Shown here in pieces: positions 21,160 to 32,449 of a DNA stretch of 64,000 nucleotides (its first letter is position 1; each line of letters opens with the position of its first letter). The stretch comes from Macrocystis pyrifera (lineage: Eukaryota; Sar; Phaeophyceae; Laminariales; Laminariaceae), in NCBI GenBank assembly GCA_031763025.1, contig JASSKH010000020.1, positions 8,434,667 through 8,498,666 on the forward strand, given 5' to 3'. A model generated the notes under the pieces. It was not told the DNA's origin. It ran no database searches and was given only the letters and a program-made list of their open reading frames with translations. The position numbers were made by a program, and so were the translations under genes.

Positions 21160-21529
21160 CAGGGGGGTTTCCCTCTGTCGTCCGAGCTCTTGCAATCGGC
21201 GCATGACGAACAACCCACGAATCGTTGATCGTGCGGAGCGGAAGCCGCTCTGTTCCTCTGGGAGTAATCCCTCGCTGCTCGGTCGTTGCTAAGGCGGCAC
21301 GCCACGATTTGCAACAACACTTAGCCTGCGTGTGCAACAAGCGAGATCCCTCTGTAGTTGTTGCAATCAGCTCGGTCCTTATTTTTGTTATGGACCTCGA
21401 TGATCGCATCTTTCCATTGCTGGGGGACTTCTCCTGTTACCCAAACATTGACAAGGAATGTTGTGAAAGCACTGGGCAAATGCAGGGTGGTCGATATTCG
21501 GGAGTTCGGCCGGGGGGGCACATCTGGCC

Positions 21530-21532
<3 letters not shown>
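21160..21532 (-). pseudogene. LINE RT fragment
   Basis: The minus strand encodes the NWKAVGPDG-to-RRLQELGRQR region of the RT. It is truncated at GGCCAGATG, the same place at which LINE copy 2 begins, and abuts the poly-A end of SINE1 copy c. Confidence 0.8.
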
Positions 21533-21566
<34 letters not shown>

Positions 21567-21875
21567 CATCACTTTTACTTTCCAGCCCACTCGTAGGAGG
21601 TTTTACCCTCGACGATCTTCTGGACAAGCCGTGGTCACAGGTGTCGTCCCTTCTCCCCCCCGGTACGTGCCTTTAGTTTTTATCGCGCATAGGGTTCAGC
21701 ATTCCCACTGCTCGTCGATTTTCATCGAATGTACAGCTAACTCACGCTCTCGCGCTTTCCGCTAATCAATTTTATGCAAGAAAAAGCCCCTATGAGCATG
21801 CACTCGGTGAGACTCGAACTCACGAAATTGATCTTGATAGGCTCGCGGACCACCTACCAAGCCACCGGGGACGCC
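21533..21875 (-). mobile_element. SINE1 copy c, full length with 31-base poly-A
   Basis: The T run at 21,533-21,563 is the poly-A tail on the minus strand. The body and the tRNA-like head (ending GGGGACGCC) are complete and very close to copies b and d. Confidence 0.92.
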
Positions 21876-21937
21876 GTATGTTTCTACTGCTGTACTTGTA
21901 CTTGTAGTCCTATGCTGATTGATGCTGATATCCTACA

Positions 21938-22035
21938 GCGGGGGACCATAGTAAATAGGACCTACGGTAACGCAAAAGCCTATATATTTTTCTAATTTAC
22001 TAACAATATTTAGTCCTAACTACTATGGTCCCCCG
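21938..22035 (+). mobile_element. MITE-A copy 5
   Basis: Forward orientation. The outermost bases are changed on both sides (no TATTA), but the GGGGGACCATAGTAAATAGG end is intact. Confidence 0.88.
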
Positions 22036-22394
22036 GGAGTGCAACGACGACACACATAAAAACACACTCGTAAAAGTTGTATAATGTTGCCGTAATACTC
22101 GGCCGATATATTTGTTGTTTGCCGAGAAGAACAGCCGGAAACGTAAGGACAGTTTAGGTGTTAGTATGCATACCTAAACGTTTCTTAAAATTACGACCGG
22201 ACAGAGCCGTACGTTGACGGTTAACTCTCTGTACTGGTTCCAACAGTCATTCGTTCGCTTGCGCTGTGATCATCAGTGCTATTCATAGTGCATGTACTGC
22301 TTGCTTGCTGTGAGTTTCCTATTTTTAGTGGGCTTCATTCATCATGTCTTGTGTATTCATCATGTCGTGTGTTGCAGCTGCCGAATGAGTGGGT
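22036..22394. other. Unassigned stretch
   Basis: Nothing recognised. A TTG array closes it next to the LINE fragment. Confidence 0.4.
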
Positions 22395-22690
22395 TGTTGT
22401 TGTTGTTGTTTTCTTCACATTAAACCGTTCTTTCTACCCGTCGACATCCAGCACAACCAGTGTCCGTGCCGATTCTTCAATCCTAGAGAGATACAAGTTC
22501 TGTGGTCACAAAGCTACGCCGCAGAGATACTACGTTGTCACGTATTCAATGCAATGCCATGTCATCATACTGCGTACGACAGGCACGACATACCGATTCC
22601 ATGACCTAGAGAAACAAAAACGAAACAAAGAGAGAGAAAAAAAAAAAAATTTAAAAAATTAAAACAAAGACAATTCGATAGAGAAAAGAA
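22395..22690 (-). repeat. LINE 3'-end fragment
   Basis: The minus strand carries the 3' UTR end and the terminal block, and its tail is an AAC array (TTG on the plus strand). Confidence 0.85.
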
Positions 22691-24063
22691 GGAGAGCTTG
22701 GTGATGATGACGACGTTCTCTTATGTATTAGCTCACTTCCCTGAAATAATGTCTGTTGTCACAAAAACAGGCGGTAGCAAAAAATCCTCTCGAAGGGAGA
22801 AAACGAGCACGTACGGAATGTAGTGCTCACGGTAGTACAATTCCACTCCGCAAGGGAAACGGCGGTACTACCGAGCTGTGGAATCAGTGGTAAGCCGTTC
22901 TGCACCACCTGCGACCAAACAAAACAACAAATAACATCGGAGGATCATATCCATCGTATCTACACTCGAAAAAAAACGAAGAGAAAGAAGAAAAGAAAAA
23001 ACGAGAGGAAAAAATATACCGGTATATAAAAGATGAGAAAAACGGAGCAAGCAGGCGCTCGAGGCGCTTTCTGCTTATTTCTGGCCTGTCGACATCCATC
23101 CAGCACAGACAGCCAGTGCCTGCATTGCTGATGCTTCCAAGATTTCGACGTATGTACGCAGTCGCCAAATTGAAATACGAACAACTGTGAAGCACAGCAG
23201 CAGTACTGGTACAGGTTTGACTTGTAAGTTGTACGAGGTAAAACTGCTGCTGTACCTGCAAGCCTGGTACTTAACTACTACTGCTGTACATCAAGTTTAC
23301 GAGTAGTTTGTGGCGGATTTACTGCTGTTATCCTCGGCCCATCTGCACCAATGAGACGAGAACAACGAGCCAACAACCAAAACAAGCGGCCTTCCCTTGG
23401 GTGCTGCTGGGGACCGCTGCGGAGAGCCATCTCTTCATGATACCCCACCCACATCCGCGAAGATTCTCGATGCAATCTGATAGGCTCTCTCTCACCTCAA
23501 TTCGAACGGAAGCAGGGGAAGGAGTGAAAGCGGGAGGAACCAACCTCACAAGCAGTATTACGGCCTGCCTCCACCTCCCCCTCTTCCTCGTCCTCCTCCA
23601 CTGGCCGACGCTATACGTACAGCAGTTGAGTATGTGTAAAGTCTGCTGCTGCTTGCTGGTGCTGCTACTGCTATCGCTGGTGCTTTATGTGCGATCACTC
23701 CGCAAGCACTGCTGGTGCATATCGTCATGATGTCATGATATAATTTCAAATATGCCGTTGGACCGTCTATTGCTGGATTTGACCCGTCAATACCGTCGCT
23801 CACATAATATACCAGTTTTATTATTACGTTAACCTTTAAGGTTCCCCGTCAAGGGTAAGAAGTCCTGTCAATGTAAACTTGCCGTAAAAAAACTGGTCGG
23901 TAAAACTAAATAGTGAACCAGCATGCCATTCGTTTTCCTACTAAAACTTTTCGGCTTTATCGGATCTTTATCCTTTTCACTACTTGTAATGATGAATTGA
24001 CGCGTCATTCCCATTCCACTGATATCTGGCAAGCTGTGTGATCTCCGCTTTCCTGCTTTTCTC
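22691..24063. other. Unassigned region
   Basis: Purine-rich DNA lies near 22,960-23,020. GCTGCTG-rich DNA lies at 23,640-23,700. I see no gene that I can support. Confidence 0.4.
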
Positions 24064-24080
24064 CGAACAAAGGAACAAAT

Positions 24081-24539
24081 CTAAACTTGTACGTAGAGCA
24101 GCAGGCGCCGAGCGAACGGATGATCGACGTTAGAGCGACGGCGCGAGCGGCTCTCGACTCCGAGGGCACACTCAACCTTCGAAGGTTGCCCGTTACAAAT
24201 TAAACCGGTTGTTGATACAGCAGTATTAATATTAATAGTAGTACGCAATAACTCGAAACACGTTTGTTTCTCTTTCGTACTTAGACTCGTCTTCCATGCT
24301 TCGTGCCATATATGTTGAATACAGTATTGGCCGGCCAATAAGAAAGTGCCCAATAAGAGCATAATGCTCAATTTTTGGAGAACGGCGCTAAGAAAATTTG
24401 GGTTAAAGAACAACGGCTCAGTTGTGAATCCTATACAATAATAATGGACTATGCCCAAGGTTGTTTGAATATGGCGCCCCATTAAGGTTCCCAGGCTTAC
24501 CCAGACTAGGTGTTTCTTGTTGGCGGGCCCATACTGCAT
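24081..24539 (-). CDS. Open reading frame of unknown status (152 residues)
   Basis: A minus-strand ATG at 24,539 opens 152 residues with a hydrophobic stretch (LSIMLLLGTFLLAGQYCI, about residues 57-74) and a basic C-terminus (ESRSRRRSN). No known domain is visible and no repeat family overlaps it. It is the longest clean ORF in this unassigned region, but no splice or promoter signals support it, so chance is a real possibility. Confidence 0.15.
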   Translation of the reverse strand: MQYGPANKKHLVWVSLGTLMGRHIQTTLGIVHYYCIGFTTEPLFFNPNFLSAVLQKLSIMLLLGTFLLAGQYCIQHIWHEAWKTSLSTKEKQTCFELLRTTININTAVSTTGLICNGQPSKVECALGVESRSRRRSNVDHPFARRLLLYVQV

Positions 24540-25028
24540 CTAATCTTGTGATTTACAGTTCGTGTCAGAAATCGGGATCCAACGATCCGACACGGCTGCT
24601 TGAACTGAACTGCTTGAATTGATGTGTGACCGCAGACGGGTACACCAACGCGAAACGCTTTTTGCTCGAATCATATCTGATCAGTATGTTCCCGCTCTCA
24701 AATAAGCACAAAAATAATACGTACCACAGAATCTAGACACAAAATGTACACCGATGCGATTGAACAGATCATGATCCACAAGATCTCATCTACGATATCT
24801 ATATATGCCACCGTTCGTTGTTGTAGATGTGCGAAATATATCGTCGGTGTGTTTTCCGTTGTATGATATTATGATATGTGTTGTGCAACAGCCGTGTCAT
24901 ACAGATCCCCCCAAACAAGTAGAAGAGCTGTGCCATGCAGATCCCACTCGGCAAGCACGAGCTACTACCGTAGATCGAGCAGATCATATATATATATATA
25001 CGAAGTATATATGATATACCACCGATAC

Positions 25029-25317
25029 CAGGGCGGGTGGGTATCTTACCGTATATCACACTGGGTGATAAGACAACACACCCCCTTGGTCAAATTTCAG
25101 GCCCTGCTTCCTCCAGAACATGCCTCAAAGGGGTAGACACAAAACGAAAATGGTGGCTTTGGAACTATTTCGTCGAGACATGTTTCCATAGGCACATCAT
25201 CGCTCGTCGTACTCAGTACGTCCTCCCCGTTGTCGAGAAACCCCAGCTTCGAAAATCGTCCGAAGGGGTGTGTTATCTTATCACCAAGTGTGATAGTGTT
25301 ATACATCTGTCCCCGGC
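25029..25317. mobile_element. Foldback element with ~60-bp inverted ends
   Basis: The left arm (about 25,029-25,110) and right arm (about 25,245-25,317) are inverted copies. Both hold TATCACAC(T)(T/G)GGTGATAAGA and AACACACCCC. About 130 bases separate the arms and encode nothing recognisable. Confidence 0.75.
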
Positions 25318-26574
25318 ATATGTATACATATATATATATATATTTACGTACGGTAGATCATAGCGAAACGTCGGGAGGGATGATCTATCGTGGAACAAAA
25401 GTGGCGCCCGGTGTGAATAAAACGTCAATGTGGTGTCCAGGCTAAATTTCTTACTTCGTTTCCGATGTTGATCTCACACTCTAATTGTAGTCTAGGATTT
25501 CGAGTGCATCCCACTGTTGAGCTGTGTTTTTCAAGGCGACGCTGGTGCGCTCAGGAATGCGTCGTCAAGTACCCACACGCGTAGGCGTTTCGGCAATATA
25601 TGCGTACGACTTGGAATTAGACTGAGGGATTTGCACCCAAGATCCGCATTTCATGGTTGTAGAATGATTGACGCAAATATTCGAGAAATCTGGGCTTTTT
25701 AGCCCATTTGTGCACTTTTTGGGCCCAATACCTTATGAGCATACTACCATCAAGGGACCGTATTTTAAGCCCAGAAGCATCTTCGACGACGCCTCCCAAG
25801 ATATATATCATCCACCTGGAGAACAATAATCTTCTAGTGAAAGCCATTTCTTTTTCGGTGATGTAGCCACATTGTGCCATGCTCGCTTGCGTGAAATGAA
25901 ACACTTTAGCGTTTTTGCGAGCTTTTGGTGCTACTCGCTCGCAACTTCGAACACACGAAAACACCTCGTGAGTCGTTTCTCGGTGCGTACGACTGCCGTC
26001 TGGCGCACCCGACGCCCTCACAGACCCCATCATTAGCATCCCTCACTTTCGCGAGCTGTAGTTTCCTGTGAAGAGCTGTGTTGCTGTCTGCAAGTGAAGT
26101 ACAAACGTTCAGTTGGGGGTAGTTTATAGTCAGCTTTTGAGCACCCCAAATTTCGACCAATTTCGACCACTGGAGCACCTCTTAGTCGAGAGGTGTAGGC
26201 CTTTGTTGAGAATCTGCGGGGGATGGACCTCGAGAGACACACAAGCTGCCGTAATGAATTTCTAACAAGTCAATGCCGCTCTCCGGTGAGCACGAACCAG
26301 CCGAAATTCTAAACGCAGCGTTTTAAGATAGCGATGTTTTATTTCTGTTCCGATAAAACATCTAGAGATTAGAGTAACCGGAAACCCGGGGACCAGGGGA
26401 CGCTTGGGTGCCCGCGTCCCTTTAACCCAAATTTCCTTGTTGTTCTTGCCACGCAAAGCCTATTTTGTTCAACATCACGTTTGTTAACTTCGAGCGCCCG
26501 CTGTGTTTACTGTCCAACGTGTGCAGACTTCTCCGTTCGTTGTTTATACCCATGCTTCTTCGGGAGCATTGAGA
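25318..26574. other. Unassigned region
   Basis: AT repeats lie at 25,318-25,345. A 140-residue minus-strand ORF (26,039 to 25,617) has no recognisable domain. No known repeat is seen. Confidence 0.35.
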
Positions 26575-26800
26575 GAGGGGGGGCGTTCCTTGTGGGTGGA
26601 GGTTGCAAGGTTAAGAGTGGGAGGAGTAGTGTTTGGGGGGGGGGGGGGAGAGCAGAGCTATTAGCGAGACAGCAAGGGGCATTCCCTTCGTACGACCGGT
26701 AGCAAGCAGTGTTATGAGGCCGCAATAAAACAGTGCCGTACAGCCTTCTGCACGTTGAAGCTTATGCGCGCAGCAGGCAATGACGAACCCGTTTTGTGGA
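26575..26800 (+). repeat. Repeat R3, copy a
   Basis: G-rich start, then GTGGGTGGAGGTTGCAAGG, a G14-type run near 26,635 and GTACAGCCTTCTGCACGTTGAAG. It aligns loosely with 30,665-30,940 and 30,985-31,290. Confidence 0.5.
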
Positions 26801-26854
26801 CATTAGGCTAGACCGTTCAATTCTTCTCCGGGAGTGCTTGGTGGGGGGGTGGGG

Positions 26855-26877
26855 TGTACTCGATAAGAGAGATGTAC
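26855..26877 (+). repeat. R1 5' end fragment
   Basis: GGGGTGTACTCGATAAGAGA matches the start of R1 and is cut by MITE-D copy 1. Confidence 0.6.
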
Positions 26878-27143
26878 TGTTGATTGTACTCAGATACACG
26901 ACATATAGGATCCATGGTAGATTGGGGAATTCCACGCTGGAAAGGGATTCCGGCGGTAGGGTATTGGGATATCGGGGTAATGTGTGCCCACCAATGCCAC
27001 TCGTCAGGTGGAACCCTCTACTGCATGTGAGGCGAGTCAACTCGACAGCGAGGATGTAATATAAGAGGAGTTCCGTGTCATGTCTGGAGTCAGCCACGCG
27101 TTCCCGTGCCAGCTGCGCCTTTACCTTTAGGGATCAATCAACA
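26878..27143 (+). mobile_element. MITE-D copy 1 (266 bp, TIR TGTTGATTG)
   Basis: It begins TGTTGATTG and ends CAATCAACA, a perfect 9-base inverted repeat. It is almost identical over all 266 bases to 30,206-30,471. TAC stands on both sides and may be a 3-bp target duplication. No transposase is encoded. Confidence 0.8.
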
Positions 27144-27159
27144 TACCAGTGGGATACCG

Positions 27160-28080
27160 GTGATCTTCTATTGGCAAGCGTAGCCCAGGCCAACCCAAAG
27201 AGGCGGGAACCTGCTTCCAGTATGTCTATTCTTTTTAGATGATGTGCTTCGTGAGGGAGCCAGCATGTGTGTGTATTTTGAAGATGAGATCGAGGTCCTG
27301 GAGGAGAGGGCGTGTGTGTGAGAAGAGTGAGGAGATGCCGCACCAGGAGAGCAGCAGCGATCCCAGCGGGGCCAAGTTTGAGCCGGACCTCGTAGAATCG
27401 CTTGGCACTGGTGGCGAAGGCGCTGGAAAGTAGTAGTTGCAGGGACAGCAGCAGCTCCAGCAGCACCGTCAGCAACGTCGGCAGTCAGAGGATTGCTGCA
27501 CTTTTGTTGCGACGATGAAGCGCATGCAGTAAGCACCGTTACCGCCGCCGTCGTGTCGACCGCCGCGTAACCGTCGCTGCTGCAACACCCCGGGATAGCC
27601 AGGCAGCTGAACCTGTGGGTTCGCTGCGCGCTGGCGACGTAAATGTAGAACGTATATTATTACATGAAAGAGAGAGTTTGGCCGGCAGGAGCCGGGAGGG
27701 AAGGTAGAGACCGCGGGATCGACGCTGAAAGTGTTCTGGCAGAATCCGCCTGGACTGCTGAAGCACCACGCCCGCAGGTGGTTGTTGGGGGGGGACGTTG
27801 CCCCCGAGGAAGGAGTCGAGGGAGAGAGCGAAGATGGGCGCAGGGGGAGGAGTCTGCATCATCATCTGTTCGGGATGCGGTGCCCCGAGAGAAAGGAGGA
27901 CAGAGAAGGGATCGAGGCGCCACCGGCAAGGACTTACGTCCGCACCAGGCACGTTTGGCTTTGTTGATTGATGTGGTGATTTTCGTTTTTAAATTGATTG
28001 TGTATCGATTTGAGAGTAGGAGAGAATCTGCGAACATTGGAGATTCAGATTTATTTGGGAATACTGGATTTTGAAATGAG
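27160..28080. other. GC-rich unassigned block
   Basis: Composition is clearly more GC-rich (27,160-27,960) than the flanks, with long open frames on both strands, as expected from GC content. None shows a recognised domain. A host exon cannot be excluded. Confidence 0.3.
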
Positions 28081-28088
28081 ATGAACAG

Positions 28089-28113
28089 ACGTATACGTAT
28101 ACGTATACGTATA
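28089..28113. repeat. GTATAC hexanucleotide repeat
   Basis: Four palindromic ACGTAT/GTATAC units stand in tandem. Confidence 0.85.
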
Positions 28114-28548
28114 GCTTCCCTCACTGAGGTTTTTCTGTAGACACATTGCTGTAGGACTATGACGTCTGTCCGTTTTATGGTTGACTGGTCGAGGGCTCAT
28201 GTTGAGCATCGACACGAGTACAGCAGGAAGAGGTGTATGTGATGAACCGTTGTGCCCAACTACAGCAACACGTCTGTTTGCGGCATTTCACATATTTACA
28301 TCTTTGTATGCGGGTATCTCGTTTTTGAGTTGTTGGGTTGGTGTGTAGCACGACCCGCGCCACTTGTTACGTGCTAACGGCAAGATATTTGCGGGCGGAG
28401 TAATATACCATACGAGTACAGCAGCAGCAGAAGTAGTATGGTACTTTGAGCTGAGACGAAAACGGTTTACTTGGCACTGCTGTATATGTTCATCAAGTAT
28501 GTACTGCAGCAAATATAGTGGTCTAGAGGAATACATGGGTTTGATGTT
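28114..28548. other. Unassigned stretch
   Basis: I see no gene or repeat. Confidence 0.4.
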
Positions 28549-28857
28549 CATCACTTTTACTTTCCAGCCCACTCGTAGGAGGTTTTACCCTCGACGATCT
28601 TCTGGACAAGCCGTGGTCACAGGTGTCGTCCCTTCTCCCCCCCGGTACGTGCCTTTAGTTTTTATCGCGCATAGGGTTCAGCATTCCCACTGCTCGTCGA
28701 CTTTCATCGAATGTACAGCTAACTCACGCTCTCGCGCTTTCCGCAAATCAATTTTATGCAAGAAAAAGTCCCTACGAGCATGCACTCGGTGAGACTCGAA
28801 CTCACGAAATTGATCTTGATAGGCTCGCGGACCACCTACCAAGCCACCGGGGACGCC
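28549..28857 (-). mobile_element. SINE1 copy d, without poly-A
   Basis: Head and body are complete on the minus strand. The end at GTGATGA joins directly to AACATCAAACC without an A run. Confidence 0.92.
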
Positions 28858-29277
28858 GGTATGGAACCAGATATTCTCGTTGACAAGTAGCTGTTTATTT
28901 GCAGTAGCATTTGAGAAGAGGAATTTGCAAGCAGTGCATACGTGAAAAGAGCGAAACACCCAATGCAGACCTGATCGCTCGAATGCACGTCCCATCCCTT
29001 CTGTATGCCGGGTCAATGCTGCGGAGGCGACGTTTGATTTCACCCAGGAGGAATAGCTGGATGACCCGAGCTGCGGTGACGCCATGAGACCGAACGGAGA
29101 GGCAGCCGCGGCGGAGGCAACAGCAGTAGTGTTCGGGGCATCGGGGTGATTCTTACTGAAATGTGGTTGCCTTTGAATCTGGATGAATATTTTCATTGCT
29201 TGTATTTTGGAATTGTTTTTCTGGTCGATTTGGAGTCCGCGAGAGTTACTGGAGTTTTCGAGTAGTTTCAATATCAA
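28858..29277 (-). CDS. Possible coding remnant (minus strand)
   Basis: The frame from 29,277 is open into the SINE. It contains an alanine/serine-rich part (AVASAAAASPFGLMASPQLG) and a more complex part (FRSFHVCTACKFLFSNATAN). The last ~60 residues are translation of the SINE1 head and body, so the SINE supplied the current stop. GC content is higher at 28,980-29,170 than around it. No family is recognised; it may be a host exon remnant. Confidence 0.2.
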
Positions 29278-30205
29278 ATAAAATTCAAGTGAAGGAATGT
29301 ATGCTATCTCGCATTACCGTCGAGATCTGTGTATCTATGGCGGGAGTAGGGGATAAGGGGAGACTCTTGTCCGGGGGAACGGGGTTCCTAGCGATCTCTG
29401 GCATTTAATTTCTTGGCTTAACTATATTTTTGATGAGTAGGACTACTGTGATATTTTATATGATTTGCATTAATTCCTCATGAAATAGAGGGAGATTTTT
29501 TGGATATGGTTGAAGAGAGGCTATGAAGCGCCTGGGGGCGTGTGCGGTTCATAGGAAATGTTTTCTGATTTGGAAGGTTTGGGTAGTACTTCGGAAATTG
29601 AGAGTTTGATTTTTTTGGTTCTTGAAAATTTGTGCTTTCGTTCAAAGTCAGTACTGACTGAGTGGTCTAGCAGGTAGTGCTATATAGTTCCCTAGGGTGG
29701 GTCGGGAGTTGAAGTCTCGCCGAATTCGTACGTTGATCTTTTCGAGCGTGCGCGCTGGAGACAATACGAATGATTATGATAGTGTGCCCGTAGACACCAG
29801 TAGCGTTTGGCGAGGGGAAGGCCCCGGAGATCACTGTACTAAGTCGACCAGATTCCACTGAATATCTTTTGACCAATTCCGCGGAAAATGCCGTTTTACC
29901 TGACTGAATCCGAGAAGAATGCCGTTTTACCTGGCATTGGATTTCGAGAGTTTTATGTGTTTGCAACAGAGAGGCTGGGGATTTGAGCATTTGAATACTG
30001 ATTTGAGGGTTTGAGTGCTGATTCAAGAATTTGATTTTTGAGTTACAGATTGGATTTTTGACTTTCTGAGTTTGATTCGAGTTGATATTTTTATTGAGAT
30101 GCCCTGCGATGTCGTACATTTTCATGTGCAGAGCTGAGGGGAATATTGCTCATGCACAGGAGCAGGGGGGGTATGAGTATGGTCGTGTATATTGAGTAGG
30201 GGGGA
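29278..30205. other. T/G-rich unassigned region with a tRNA-like segment
   Basis: At about 29,655-29,735 the plus strand reads TGGTCTAGCAGG (A-box-like), then GGGAGTTGAAGTCTCGCC with a five-pair T-stem around a seven-base loop. The loop reads GTTGAAG instead of the usual TTCRANY type, so it is at best a tRNA-derived relic. The rest has short ATTTGAG/GATTTTTG-type repeats near 29,960-30,070. Confidence 0.35.
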
Positions 30206-30471
30206 TGTTGATTGTACTCAGATACACGACATATAGGATCCATGGTAGATTGGGGAATTCCACGCTGGAAAGGGGTTCCGGCAGTAGGGTATTGGGATAT
30301 CGGGGTAATGTGTGCCCACCAATGCCACTCGTCAGGTGGAACCCTCTACTGCATGTGAGGCGAGTCAACTCGACAGCGAGGATGTAATATAAGAGGAGTT
30401 CCGTGTCATGTCTAGAGTCAGCCACGCGTTCCCGTGCCAGCTGCGCCTTTACCTTTAGGGATCAATCAACA
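30206..30471 (+). mobile_element. MITE-D copy 2
   Basis: 266 bases, nearly identical to copy 1, with the same 9-base inverted ends. It stands between a degraded R1 start and the next R1 bases. Confidence 0.82.
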
Positions 30472-30660
30472 TGTACTCGATCTCATGCATGGCCGTAGTC
30501 GTATGACCGTAGACCCTCGCATCCCTACAATGACGGAACGGAGCATGTCGAGTTTTCACCGACCAGGCAGACATTGCTTGCACCAAGCGCGAAGCGCCGT
30601 GAGGTGTCCAACGAGTCGCATGAAGGATGAGCTGCATCCTACTAAGAACCGCTTGTGGTG
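30472..30660 (+). repeat. Repeat R1, copy c, partial
   Basis: It runs from GTACTCGATCTCATGCATGG to CATCCTACTAAGAACCGCTT and is then replaced by R3. Confidence 0.75.
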
Positions 30661-30664
30661 GGAG

Positions 30665-31290
30665 GGGGGACTTGGTCCTTTCGGTTGGAGGTGGCAAGAT
30701 CATCAGGGATGGGGGAAGCAGTGTTTGGGTCGGGGAGGGTGGAAAGGGGAGAACAACAGAGGGAGATGACGGGGAGTCTCTTTCCTTGGTACTATCGGTG
30801 TAGAGTAGTATAATCAGCAGCACATACCGCACAGCCTTCTGTGCGTTCAAGCACGCGCAGCGACCATGCATACAAAAGCCGTTGTAGTTTTTAGTGTTTT
30901 CAATAGAAATCAAGCGGTTAATATGGACAGCTCCAGGGTTGTAGTTCGATGCTTCCTTGAAAGAGTTTGGAGAGGAGGGGCTACGTCCTTGCGTTTTGGA
31001 AGGCAAGGTCAGGGGTAGGAGCAGAAAAAGTGCTTGGGGGGGGGGGGAATCAAGCGGGAAGAACGGCAGGGAGCGAATGAGACAGGGGGGGGGTGAGTCT
31101 GTCTTTTGGGTAGACCCATGTCAGTTTTCGGCAGTAACACCGCACACGCACAGTGTTCTGATGCGCGTTGAAGAATACGCACAGCAAATACAAACAACCC
31201 TTTGGATCCAAAATGGACAGCGGGTTTCGCCGTTCGATGCTTGTCCCGGGGGGGGGGGGGTTGGGGGGGTGACCCTTGCAATTGGATGTG
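30665..31290 (+). repeat. Repeat R3, copies b and c
   Basis: Two diverged units (30,665-30,940 and 30,985-31,290) stand in tandem. Each has a GGGGAG-rich start, a long G run and an ACCGCACA(C/G)..TTCTG(T/A)(G/T)CG block followed by a GTTCAAG/GTTGAAG-like step. Confidence 0.5.
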
Positions 31291-31340
31291 AATTTTGGCA
31301 TATGGACGTTGATATTCGTACGTATATATATATTTATTTA

Positions 31341-31660
31341 TTTTTTTATCCATCACTTTTACTTCCCAGCCCACTCGTACGAGGTGTTACCCTCGACGAT
31401 TTTCTGGACAAGCCGTGGTCACAGGTGTCGTCCCTTCTCCCCCCCGGTACGTGCCTTTATTTTTTGTCGCGCATAGGGTCCAGCATTCCCACTGCTCGTC
31501 GATCTTCATCGAATGTAGCCAACTCGCGCTTTCGCGCTTTCCGCTTATCAAATTTTTTATGCAAGAAAAAGTCCCTATGAGCATGCACTCGGTGGGACTT
31601 GAACCCACGAAATTGATCTTGACAGGCACGCGGACCACCTACCAAGCCACCGGGGACGCC
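31341..31660 (-). mobile_element. SINE1 copy e, full length
   Basis: On the minus strand the head and body are complete, and an A-rich end (T run on plus, about 31,341-31,348) follows. It is slightly more diverged than copies b to d. Confidence 0.9.
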
Positions 31661-32449
31661 GGTTATATACTTTGATGTGCAGTCACTACGCAAGTACGAG
31701 TATATGCATATCTTAGTTGGGATGTTCGGGTAGACGCAATCTGCAGATGGAGTGCGAGTCTGTCGTACTCGTAGTACCAGGTACGGCATATTGTATACGT
31801 ATACAATGCGCCGCCATCAGTAACGATGCTGAGAACATTACTAGAACGTTGCCAGAACGTTATAGAGAACATTACCGGGAACAGCACGGGCTACGATAGG
31901 GTACACCTTCCCGTAGCATGGGCATTGTCCCGAGATGACAAAGTGTTGGCCACGCCCACCTACTCACTACCCTCCTCCTCTGTCTTCCCCACTTCTCCTA
32001 TCCTCCTCCCCTGTCCTCTCTCCGCGTATCCCCTCCACTTTTCTTCTCCTCTTGGTATCCGCGATCAATCTTCTTTCTACAATGCCCACATATACGCCCA
32101 TTCCAAACCATCATATTTCTTTTCTTCACGAGTGTATTTGACAGACAGCTCGGTGCCACCTCTGCCATCTCTCTTCACAGAGACAGACTCGACACATGCA
32201 TCATTACCTCAGTGAAGAGTCCAAGGAAACGCAATTATTTCCAAAGGCAAAAACGAGACAATATACATATATGTATGTTTTGGGGTTCGACTCCCCCCGA
32301 TACTCGATACGGACTGCGCTCTGAGAAAACGGGAACCTTGAACCCTCGTTCGAAACAAGAAAACGACGTGGAGATACTGCTGGGAATCGAACGCACCAAG
32401 TTAACCAGAGAACCACGTGACGAAGAGCGAGTATACGAACAGGTGGAGA
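31661..32449. other. Unassigned stretch
   Basis: A palindrome TTGTATACGTATACAATG lies near 31,792. C/T-rich DNA lies at 31,960-32,060. I see no gene. Confidence 0.4.

Noticed and set aside
27160-28080. Host gene in the GC-rich block
   Set aside because: Long frames exist on both strands but none has a domain, and GC-rich DNA gives long chance ORFs.
32365-32425. Possible minus-strand tRNA (B-box-like GTTCGATTCC)
   Set aside because: The T-stem does not pair and no acceptor stem is seen.
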